A DNA stretch of 5,400 nucleotides from JBOGWY01 sp050694015 (GTDB taxonomy: Bacteria > Actinomycetota > CADDZG01 > WHSQ01): NCBI GenBank assembly GCA_050694015.1, contig JBOGWY010000041.1:1-5400 (forward strand), in the 5' to 3' direction. The position numbers were made by a program, and so were the translations under genes. The notes under the pieces were generated by a model. That model had not been told where the DNA came from and did no database searches. It saw only the letters and a list, made by a program, of their open reading frames with translations. Positions within the stretch are counted from its first letter, which is position 1, and every line of letters begins with the position of its first letter. Positions 1 through 5,400 of this stretch are shown piece after piece.

Positions 1-2
1 TC

Positions 3-575
3 CACGACGTCTATCGCACGTACGCGATGCGCGCGCGACTGTTGCGGAACTTCGGGACCGCAGACAACCAGGTGCTCTGGCGCGGTCAGGTCCCGCTGAT
101 CGGCGACCCGAGCTTCGTCGTCGATTCGATCTATGCGGTCGATCGGTGGCTGGCGCGCGTCGATGCAGATGATCGCGACGTTCCTCTGGCACAGAAGATC
201 ATCGAGGACAAGCCCAGCGACGTCGCCGACCGCTGCACCGACGGTGCCGGAACCGAGATGCTCTCCTGGGTGTGCGATCAGACCGTCGCGTCGTACGGGA
301 CACCGCGCTTCGCCGCCGACGAGCCGCTGACCGACGACGTCTTGAAGTGTCAGCTCATGCCGCTCCGGAAGGGCGATTACCCCGTCGAGTTCACCAAGGA
401 GCAGTGGAAGCGGCTCAACAAGGCGTTCCCGACGGGCGTGTGCAACTACGGGAAGCCCGGCGTGCATCAGCACGGAGCGGTGCCATGGCTCACCTATCAG
501 GACGCGAACGGTGACGTGATCTACGGCGGACGCCCTCTGGGGCCGCCGCCGAACTCGGTGCCGTTCACGCAGTAG
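3..575 (+). CDS. DUF6351-like protein, C-terminal part (5' end outside window)
   Basis: The reading frame is open from the left edge (codons from base 3) to TAG at 573-575, giving about 190 residues. The first in-window ATG at 27 has no Shine-Dalgarno sequence and is preceded by open in-frame codons, so this is most likely the tail of a longer gene. The C-terminal pattern LKCQLMPL, then DYPVEFT, then FPTGVCNYGKPGV, then PWLTY resembles what I remember of the C-terminus of DUF6351 proteins, which are large actinobacterial and proteobacterial proteins of uncharacterised, possibly hydrolase-like, function. Four cysteines (in DRCTDG, WVCDQT, LKCQLM, GVCNYG) could form disulfides if the protein is exported, but the N-terminus that would show a signal peptide is outside the window. 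The catalytic region, if any, is not visible. Family assignment is from memory of motifs; the biochemical role is unknown. Confidence 0.68.
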   Translation, partial: HDVYRTYAMRARLLRNFGTADNQVLWRGQVPLIGDPSFVVDSIYAVDRWLARVDADDRDVPLAQKIIEDKPSDVADRCTDGAGTEMLSWVCDQTVASYGTPRFAADEPLTDDVLKCQLMPLRKGDYPVEFTKEQWKRLNKAFPTGVCNYGKPGVHQHGAVPWLTYQDANGDVIYGGRPLGPPPNSVPFTQ

Positions 576-591
576 GTTTTCCGCCGCCGAA

Positions 592-599
592 CTACGTAG
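592..599. repeat. Perfect 8-base palindrome CTACGTAG, possible operator
   Basis: CTACGTAG is self-complementary and sits 17 bases after the stop of the upstream gene. If transcription starts near 633 it spans about -41 to -34, where an activator or repressor dimer could contact polymerase. An 8-base palindrome can arise by chance in 5.4 kb, so only its position supports a role. Confidence 0.3.
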
Positions 600-625
600 G
601 CGAGTGGGGCGACGCTCCCTAGACT
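594..625 (+). promoter_or_regulatory. Putative promoter of the LuxR-family regulator gene
   Basis: TAGACT at 620-625 fits the actinobacterial -10 pattern TANNNT and ends eight bases before GTG 634. A transcript starting 7-8 bases downstream would begin at or just before that GTG, making it leaderless. There is no TTGACA-like -35; the expected position is instead next to the 8-base palindrome CTACGTAG (592-599). The ACGT core lies exactly 22 bases upstream of the -10, the same distance as in the promoter before the DUF4242 gene. Inferred from sequence only. Confidence 0.4.
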
Positions 626-633
626 CGAAGCCG

Positions 634-3408
634 GTGATAACGACTTCGCTCGACATCGTTGCCCGCGAGGCGGAACTCGAGGCGGTGGCCGGCCTGATCG
701 ACCAGACCGGAGACTGGCCTCGTGCGCTCCTTCTCGAGGGCGAGCCGGGTATCGGCAAGACGACTCTGTGGCAGTGGGGGGTGGACCGTGCCCGCGCTCG
801 TGATGATGTCGTGCTTACGTGCCGTTCGTCCGAGACGGAAGGTGCCCTACCTTTCGCCGCTCTCGGTGACGTGCTCGAGCCGATCCTTGCAGAGCCCCCT
901 CGTTCCCTCTCCGCTCGCCAACAGGTCGCCTTAGGAACGGCGCTGGCGCGGATCGAACCCCGCGAGACCCTCGAACGGCTCGCAGTCGCCCGCGCGACGC
1001 ACGCGCTCATCAAGGAGGTGGCTCTGCAGGCGCCCGTCGTTATCGCGATAGACGATGCACAGTGGCTCGACCCGCCCAGCGCGGAAGCGCTCGAGTTCGT
1101 CCTCCGCCGTTTGGACACGCTGCCGGTGAGGATCCTCGTGACGCGCCGCGGCGCGGAGGACGCCGTGCCGCTCGGGCTCGATCGCGCGGTGCGGGCCGAG
1201 TGGTTCTCGAAGATGTGGCTCGATCCGTTCTCCGTCGGCGAGCTCGATCAGTTGCTACGCGGCCGCATCGGGTTGACGCTGTCGCGTCCGCGACTGATCG
1301 AGTTGCAGCGCATAACCGGCGGTAACCCTTTCTACGCGCTCGAGGTCGGGCGCGCCTCTGTCCGTCGGGGAGGCGGATCCCAGGGCGGACTCACGGTGCC
1401 GGATTCCCTCGGCGAACTGATCCGTGAACGACTGTTGCAGTTATCCCCGGAGGGACGCGACGCGGTCCTTCTCGCTGCCGCCACGTCGCATCCTGGGAGC
1501 GCGCTCGTGGAGAGAGCCGCCTCCGGCAATGCAGGACTCGGCGAGGCCGTCCGGGAGGGCATGTTGGAATCCGACGGCGATCGGCTCGTGTTCGCGCATC
1601 CATTGCTTGCCTCCGTGGCATACGACTCCGCCACTCCGTGGGATCGTCGTGAAGCGCACCGCCGGTTGGCACCGGCGTCGAGCGATCCTCTCGAACGCGC
1701 GCGACACCTGGCGCTGAGTACGGAGGACAACGACGAGGCGGTTGCTGCAGAGCTTGAAGCCGCCGCGTTGCATGCCCACCGTCTCGGTGCGGTCGCGGCG
1801 GCCGCCGAGATCGCAGACCACGCGTGCCGGCTGACGCCCGCGGCCGACACCGATGCCGTCGTAACGCGGATCGCGCGGAGCGCGGAGTACCACCTCGCGG
1901 GCGGCGACTCCGCACGCGGTCGGGCCCTGCTCGAGGAGGTAATCGCCCGGTTGCCGGCGGGGCCGGAGCGGGCCGCGTCGCTGCTCCTTCTCGGGCGCGT
2001 CCACACCGTAGGTGAAGACCTGGTCGCGGCGCGGGAGTTGTCGGCCCAGGCGCTCGCAGAGGCGGGGCCCGACGTGCGGCTTACTGCCGCGGCCGAACAC
2101 GCGCTTGGATCCCTGGCCATCGGGAGCGGCGACATTCCCGGTGCTCTCGCGCACTCGCACTCGGCCCTGGAGCTGGCCGAGCACGCCGACGACGCGGGGG
2201 TCCTGGCCCTCGCCCTCGGCGGGGTCGTCCTCATCGAGTTCCTGCTCGGGATGGGCTTCGACGGTGATCGCATGGAGCGCGCGATCGAACTCGAGGGCAG
2301 TATCGCGGATGTCCCGGTGGAGTGGCTCCCCAGCTATGCCCGCGCCGGCATCGCCTTGTTCACGGACGATCTCGAGACGGCCCGCAGCGTTTATGGAGGC
2401 CTTCACGACCTCGCCCTCGCGCGCAGCGACGAGCGTGCGCTGTGCCTGGTCCTCTTCCCGTTGAGCCAGGTCGAAAGCGCGGCCGGGAACTGGACCCTCG
2501 CACGCCGCCATGCAGACGAGGCGGTCGAGCGGAGCCGCCAAGGTGGTCTCGGCACCGTCCACGCCAACTCTCTCTACACCCAGGCCCTGGTCGGCGCATT
2601 GCTGGGACGGGAGGACGCGGCACGCACCTCGGCGGCGGAAGGACTCGAGATCGCCGCCAAGTCCGGAGCGGTCGCGCCCATGACATGGCTCACCGCTGCG
2701 CTCGGTTTCCTAGAGCTGTCCCTGGGAGACCACGAGGCTACCCACCGCACCCTCGGCCCCCTCTCGGAGATGATCGTCAACATGGGCCTCGGCGAGCCCG
2801 GCGTCGTGCGGTTCCTGCCCGACGAGATCGAAGCGCTCGTCGCGTTGGGCGAACTGGATCAGGCGCGTCCTCTGACCTCGATGCTCGAGGAGCGCGGAGC
2901 AGCCCTCGACCGGCCGTGGGCGCGCGCGACCGGTGCCCGCTCGGCGGCTCTGGTCGCCGCGGCCGAGGGCGACTTCGATGCGGCGCGGGTCGCGATCGTC
3001 CGGGCTCTCGCAGCTCACGAGCGACTGAACCAGCCATTCGAACTCGGTCGCACCCGTCTGGTGGAGGGGACGATCGAACGCCGCTCGAAGCGACGCGCCG
3101 TTGCCCGGCGGGCGCTCACCGAGGCGATAGAGATCTTCGATGCCCTCGGTGCTCCGCTGTGGGCGGCGAAAGCGGCGGCCGAGCTCGCTCGTATCCCCGG
3201 ACGGGGGCCCGGCTCGGGAGAGTTGACGCCGACCGAGCGCAAGGTCGCGGAGCTCGTGGCGAGCGGGCTGTCCAATACGGAGGTGGCGGCCAAGCTCTTC
3301 GTCACGGTTCGTACGGTCGAGTGGAACCTGTCCAAGGTCTACGCCAAGCTCGGAGCGCGGTCGCGGACGGAACTTGCGGGCCGCCTGGCCCAGGAGGACG
3401 ACTCCTGA
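634..3408 (+). CDS. LAL-type LuxR-family transcriptional regulator with N-terminal AAA ATPase
   Basis: This is a cytoplasmic, ATP-dependent regulator of the large LuxR/MalT-like (LAL) class, in which nucleotide and ligand binding control DNA binding. From GTG 634 it has 924 residues, normal for the class. The order is: AAA_16-type ATPase starting at VAREAEL; Walker A GEPGIGKT at about residues 36-43; Walker B VVIAIDDAQWLD at about 135-146; the GNPF motif of LAL ATPases at about 230-233; a long alanine/leucine-rich helical region of TPR-like character at about 380-850; and a LuxR helix-turn-helix at about 863-918 (LTPTERKVAELVASGLSN, then TVRTVEWNLSKVYAKLGA). All key ATPase residues are present, so it should be active. 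The frame also allows GTG 604, ten codons earlier. I prefer 634 because a -10-like TAGACT lies inside the 604-633 stretch and neither start has a good ribosome binding site. The ligand and target genes are unknown; autoregulation and control of the downstream genes are possible. Confidence 0.93.
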   Translation: MITTSLDIVAREAELEAVAGLIDQTGDWPRALLLEGEPGIGKTTLWQWGVDRARARDDVVLTCRSSETEGALPFAALGDVLEPILAEPPRSLSARQQVALGTALARIEPRETLERLAVARATHALIKEVALQAPVVIAIDDAQWLDPPSAEALEFVLRRLDTLPVRILVTRRGAEDAVPLGLDRAVRAEWFSKMWLDPFSVGELDQLLRGRIGLTLSRPRLIELQRITGGNPFYALEVGRASVRRGGGSQGGLTVPDSLGELIRERLLQLSPEGRDAVLLAAATSHPGSALVERAASGNAGLGEAVREGMLESDGDRLVFAHPLLASVAYDSATPWDRREAHRRLAPASSDPLERARHLALSTEDNDEAVAAELEAAALHAHRLGAVAAAAEIADHACRLTPAADTDAVVTRIARSAEYHLAGGDSARGRALLEEVIARLPAGPERAASLLLLGRVHTVGEDLVAARELSAQALAEAGPDVRLTAAAEHALGSLAIGSGDIPGALAHSHSALELAEHADDAGVLALALGGVVLIEFLLGMGFDGDRMERAIELEGSIADVPVEWLPSYARAGIALFTDDLETARSVYGGLHDLALARSDERALCLVLFPLSQVESAAGNWTLARRHADEAVERSRQGGLGTVHANSLYTQALVGALLGREDAARTSAAEGLEIAAKSGAVAPMTWLTAALGFLELSLGDHEATHRTLGPLSEMIVNMGLGEPGVVRFLPDEIEALVALGELDQARPLTSMLEERGAALDRPWARATGARSAALVAAAEGDFDAARVAIVRALAAHERLNQPFELGRTRLVEGTIERRSKRRAVARRALTEAIEIFDALGAPLWAAKAAAELARIPGRGPGSGELTPTERKVAELVASGLSNTEVAAKLFVTVRTVEWNLSKVYAKLGARSRTELAGRLAQEDDS

Positions 3409-3422
3409 GGGGCTAAAACTCT

Positions 3423-3445
3423 GTGGGATTCCACGTTTGGTGGAA
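3423..3445. repeat. Interleaved inverted repeats GTGG / CCAC / GTGG, possible operator
   Basis: TTCCAC (3429-3434), a 5-base spacer and GTGGAA (3440-3445) form a perfect inverted repeat. A further GTGG at 3423-3426 can also pair with the central CCAC, so two alternative hairpins compete for the same middle arm. The element lies in the gap after the regulator gene and covers about -49 to -27 relative to the proposed leaderless start at 3472. It lacks a T-tract, so a terminator is unlikely. An operator for a dimeric regulator is the better reading, but this is inferred. Confidence 0.4.
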
Positions 3446-3464
3446 GCGGCCGCCTACATAGCGT
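3433..3464 (+). promoter_or_regulatory. Putative promoter of the DUF4242-like gene
   Basis: TAGCGT at 3459-3464 matches TANNNT and ends seven bases before ATG 3472. Transcription would therefore start at or next to the A of the start codon, and no Shine-Dalgarno sequence precedes the ATG, which fits a leaderless mRNA. A weak TTG-containing -35 (TTGGTG, 3437-3442, spacer 16) overlaps the inverted repeat. ACGT at 3433-3436 is 22 bases upstream of the -10, as in the promoter of the regulator gene. Confidence 0.42.
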
Positions 3465-3471
3465 TGTCCAC

Positions 3472-3777
3472 ATGACCGCACCGCGCGTCGAGGAGACCCT
3501 GTATTACCTCGTGGAGCTGTCCGCGCCGGAGGCGGGCTGGAAGGACGTCGACCGAGTTATCCGGCGTGCACGGGAGGCGGCCGACGGCTCTAACGACGAC
3601 GCGAGTTTCGTACGCGCGATCTTTGTCCCCGAGTCCTCGAGCTGTTTCCTGCTGTACGAGGCCACATCGCCCGCAGCAGCGGCTGCCGCAGCGGCGCGGA
3701 TCGACGTCGGTGTCGAGCGCGTGTCGGAAGTACTGCGAACGACAGATGAGGAGGAACACGCCCACACCGTCGGATAG
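3472..3777 (+). CDS. Small DUF4242-like protein (ferredoxin-like fold family)
   Basis: This 101-residue protein has no signal peptide or membrane segment, so it should be cytoplasmic. It follows the DUF4242 layout: a first strand TLYYLVELSAP (about residues 9-19), a helix with DVDRVIRRAREAAD, a second strand VRAIFVPES, the typical CFLLYEATSP segment with a conserved-type cysteine at 58, an alanine-rich helix and a final VGVERVSEVL strand. Family members are usually 80-100 residues; a Streptomyces member (SCO4226) is known as a nickel-binding protein, but I cannot show that this one binds metal. ATG 3472 is the first start in the frame and has a -10-like box just upstream. The acidic tail with DEEEHAH is a possible metal ligand patch but is not a family hallmark I know. 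The gene lies 63 bases after the regulator and 26 bases before an exported protein gene, probably in an operon with the latter. Confidence 0.75.
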   Translation: MTAPRVEETLYYLVELSAPEAGWKDVDRVIRRAREAADGSNDDASFVRAIFVPESSSCFLLYEATSPAAAAAAAARIDVGVERVSEVLRTTDEEEHAHTVG

Positions 3778-3790
3778 CGGCAAGAGTGGC

Positions 3791-3799
3791 AAGGGGGGA
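3791..3799 (+). promoter_or_regulatory. Ribosome binding site of the exported repeat-protein gene
   Basis: AAGGGGGGA is purine-rich, lies four bases before ATG 3804 and supports that codon as the start. It is the only clear Shine-Dalgarno-like sequence before a gene start in the window. This contrasts with the two leaderless-looking starts and fits translation of an internal cistron. Confidence 0.6.
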
Positions 3800-3803
3800 C
3801 GGG

Positions 3804-3917
3804 ATGAACAAGAAGCGATCCATACGGCGAAGCGGATTCGGGCGGACGCTGCGGTGGGCCCTGGCCGTGACGGTCATGCTCTCGTCGTTCGTCGTCGGGA
3901 CGGGAACCGCGCTGGCG
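3804..3917 (+). other. Signal peptide of the repeat protein
   Basis: The basic n-region (KKR at 3-5, RR at 8-9, R14, R17) is followed by a hydrophobic core from about W18 to V31 and a TALA-A cleavage site, giving cleavage after A38 (or A39). This is a standard Sec-type layout. The RRSGF stretch is only a weak approach to the twin-arginine consensus. No lipobox is seen: the first cysteine (C41) is not preceded by an L-x-G/A-C pattern. Confidence 0.82.
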
Positions 3918-5400
3918 GCGGACTGCTCCTACGTTGGCCCGAGTGCCGGCGGACCTTGGGACTTCCCCGGCAATTGGAACTGCGGCGTGGTCCCCGGCAA
4001 CGGCGACACCGCCTCTATCGGCGCGGCCGATAACGTGATCGTCGACGCCGACGCGAGCGTTGGTTCGCTGTTTGTGGGCGACGGCGGCGTCGTCACGTTA
4101 TCGGACGAGGCGACCCTCGCCGCGGGGACCTTCAGCGCCCTCAGCGGGGCCGTGGGGGGAACCGGCACGCTCACGGTCGCCGGCACCTTCACGAAGGACG
4201 TCTCGACCCCAGGGGGGCTTGACCTCTTCGAGGTCAGGGACAGCGCCGACCTGGTGCTGAACGGGTCGAGCAGCCACTTGGCGGGAGAGATGTGCGTCGC
4301 GACGCTCAACGGGCCCGACAACTCGACGATGACGATCAACAACACCTACACGATCGGGCCGGACACCGGCATCAACCCGTTCGCCTGCAGCGAGATCAAC
4401 GCCGCCATCCACATCGGTCCCGACGGCCATCTGATCAAGACCGGCGCGACACAGAAGAACAGCCAGACCCCTATCGACAACGACGGCACGATCACCGTGC
4501 AGGAGGGCACGTTCTTCCTGCTGGGAGGTTCGAACAACGCGGGCGGCGCGACCAGCGACGGCGCCTACCTCGCCGACGAGGGCGCCTTCCTCGAGCTCCA
4601 GGGCGGCTCCCCGCCGCTGATGGGCGCGACGTCGCGCTTCGGCGGCGAGGGCACGGTGAGCGTCTCCGCGAACGTCGACATGGCCGCCGGCGCGACCCTC
4701 GACCCCCAGATCTTCCGGCTCACCGGCAGCTTGCGCCTGCGCGGCACCGACCCGGTCGACCTGCCGGTCTTCGAGCTCACCGGCGGCACGCTCACGAGCG
4801 ACCGTCCGGTCACGGCCCACACGATGAACGTCACGAGTGGGTTCCTGCAGAACGACTTCTCCGTGACGGTGCCCGCCGGCGGCAGCTTCTCTAAGACGGG
4901 CGCCGGCTCGCTCACCCTTCGGAACAACGACAGCGCCGGCGGCAGCCCCGATCTCGTCCTCGACGCCGATGGGACCCTCGACGGCGGATCGATAACCCTG
5001 ACCGGCAACCTCTTCCAGAGCCCCGACGAGCCGAACCTTCACATCAACGAGACGTTCACGATCGGGGCGGGCGCGGCCTCAGTTGCCTTCGACGGCGCCC
5101 TCGTCTCGCCGGTAATCCACGTCAACGGCCCCGACGGGCACCTTCTCAAGTCGGGGACGGGCACCACTACCACCTTCTCCGCGATCGACAACGCCGGCGG
5201 GACGGTGACGATCGGCCCCGGCCAGACCCTCGCGGGCCAGTTCAACGGACGCCTCGACCAGAGCGGCGGCCTCACCGAAGTCGCCGCGACCGGCACGCTT
5301 GCAACCCCGGTCACGCTCACCGGCGGCGAGCTCCGTGGCGCGGGACAGATCACCGGCAACCTGATCAACACCGCGGGAACGGTCGGCCCCGGTGATTCGC
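3804..5400 (+). CDS. Exported beta-strand repeat surface protein, N-terminal 532 residues (3' end outside window)
   Basis: The frame opens at ATG 3804 and has no stop through base 5400, so the gene is cut by the window edge. Residues 1-38 are a signal peptide; the mature chain starts near ADCSYVGP. A WDFPGNWNCGVVPGNGDTA segment (about residues 52-70) matches the W-x-NW-x-G-x-P-x-x-D pattern that often opens bacterial beta-helix/beta-strand repeat proteins. The rest is rich in Gly, Thr, Asp, Val and Leu, with short alternating strands such as GTGTLTVAGTF and GGTLTSDRPV, and it has no catalytic motif I recognise. Two related modules at about residues 178-240 and 414-476 share a GPDGHL-x-K motif followed by an IDN-x-GT strand. 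Four cysteines (41, 60, 164, 195) could make two disulfides outside the cell. The closing GTVGPGDS resembles the GPGxSPG turn of autotransporter-associated-type strand repeats, so more repeats probably follow. A structural, adhesive or carbohydrate-binding surface role is plausible but not shown. The gene starts 26 bases after the DUF4242-like gene, probably in the same transcript. Confidence 0.85.
   Translation, partial: MNKKRSIRRSGFGRTLRWALAVTVMLSSFVVGTGTALAADCSYVGPSAGGPWDFPGNWNCGVVPGNGDTASIGAADNVIVDADASVGSLFVGDGGVVTLSDEATLAAGTFSALSGAVGGTGTLTVAGTFTKDVSTPGGLDLFEVRDSADLVLNGSSSHLAGEMCVATLNGPDNSTMTINNTYTIGPDTGINPFACSEINAAIHIGPDGHLIKTGATQKNSQTPIDNDGTITVQEGTFFLLGGSNNAGGATSDGAYLADEGAFLELQGGSPPLMGATSRFGGEGTVSVSANVDMAAGATLDPQIFRLTGSLRLRGTDPVDLPVFELTGGTLTSDRPVTAHTMNVTSGFLQNDFSVTVPAGGSFSKTGAGSLTLRNNDSAGGSPDLVLDADGTLDGGSITLTGNLFQSPDEPNLHINETFTIGAGAASVAFDGALVSPVIHVNGPDGHLLKSGTGTTTTFSAIDNAGGTVTIGPGQTLAGQFNGRLDQSGGLTEVAATGTLATPVTLTGGELRGAGQITGNLINTAGTVGPGDS
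4335..4523 (+). repeat. Internal protein module, copy 1 (residues about 178-240)
   Basis: This module reads INNTYTIG, a variable loop, then IHIGPDGHLIKTGA, then IDNDGTITVQEGTFFLL. It aligns along its length with the module at 5043-5231, including the order TIG, I/V-H-x-GPDGHL-x-K-x-G, IDN-x-GT-x-T-V/I. The copies differ at many codons, so this is an old duplication, not a recent DNA repeat. Confidence 0.65.
5043..5231 (+). repeat. Internal protein module, copy 2 (residues about 414-476)
   Basis: The sequence INETFTIG, then IHVNGPDGHLLKSGTG, then IDNAGGTVTIGPGQTL parallels the first module with similar spacing. A degenerate third version, without the HL dipeptide, may lie at about residues 352-372 (FSVTVPAGGSFSKTGAGSLTL). 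The modules are separated by other strand repeats that do not align as clearly. Confidence 0.65.

Noticed and set aside
27..29. ATG 27 as the true start of the first gene
   Set aside because: The frame is open upstream to the window edge, there is no ribosome binding site, and the motifs match only the C-terminal end of a larger family.
1332..2562. Long - strand open frames (1332-2273 and 1441-2562)
   Set aside because: Their Arg/Ser/Ala-rich sequences are typical of antisense frames in GC-rich genes, and they lie wholly within the well-supported regulator gene.
2322..3416. 364-residue + strand frame overlapping the regulator gene
   Set aside because: It is extremely rich in Arg, Gly and Pro with no recognisable motif, and it overlaps the LuxR helix-turn-helix coding region in another frame.
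3429..3445. Inverted repeat as an intrinsic terminator of the regulator gene
   Set aside because: The stem is only six base pairs and no T-tract follows; GC-rich sequence comes directly after it.
3446..3453. GCGGCCGC palindrome
   Set aside because: It is a simple GC-rich palindrome expected by chance in DNA of this composition, and nothing in its placement suggests a role.
3825..3845. Twin-arginine (Tat) export signal in the repeat protein
   Set aside because: RRSGFG lacks the usual consensus spacing (S-RR-x-F-L-K), and the basic start plus hydrophobic core fits Sec export as well or better.
4098..5042. 314-residue open frame on the - strand opposite the repeat protein
   Set aside because: It is a high-GC shadow: its composition is Arg/Gly/Ala/Val-rich with no domain. 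The + strand frame has a signal peptide, a ribosome binding site and coherent repeats.

Overview
The window is high-GC DNA with densely packed genes, all on the + strand. The GC-rich third codon positions, a large LuxR-family ATPase regulator, two apparently leaderless starts and a DUF6351-like tail all suggest an actinobacterium. A soil or environmental lineage such as Thermoleophilia is my best guess, but this is inference from style, not from a marker gene.

Layout: (1) Positions 3-575 are the 3' end of a gene that enters from the left, resembling the C-terminus of the DUF6351 family. (2) Positions 634-3408 (alternative start 604) encode a full-length LAL-type regulator: an N-terminal AAA/NACHT-like ATPase, a long helical-repeat middle and a C-terminal LuxR helix-turn-helix. 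(3) A 63-base gap carries interleaved short inverted repeats and a likely promoter. (4) Positions 3472-3777 encode a 101-residue DUF4242-like protein. (5) After 26 bases, a frame opens at ATG 3804 and stays open to the right edge. It encodes the first 532 residues of an exported, glycine/threonine-rich beta-strand repeat protein. No non-coding stretch exceeds 300 bases. I see no tRNA, rRNA, CRISPR array, insertion sequence or strong intrinsic terminator.

How the parts may work together: the regulator gene and the DUF4242 gene share an upstream arrangement. Each has ACGT, exactly 22 bases, a TAGNNT -10-like hexamer, then 7-8 bases to the start codon, with no Shine-Dalgarno sequence. This suggests two leaderless transcripts from the same promoter class. 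The surface-protein gene instead has a strong purine-rich ribosome binding site and no obvious promoter, so it is probably co-transcribed with the DUF4242 gene. Whether the LAL regulator controls itself and this small operon is a testable guess. No previously undescribed system is proven here; the shared promoter layout and the large repeat protein are the most interesting items.
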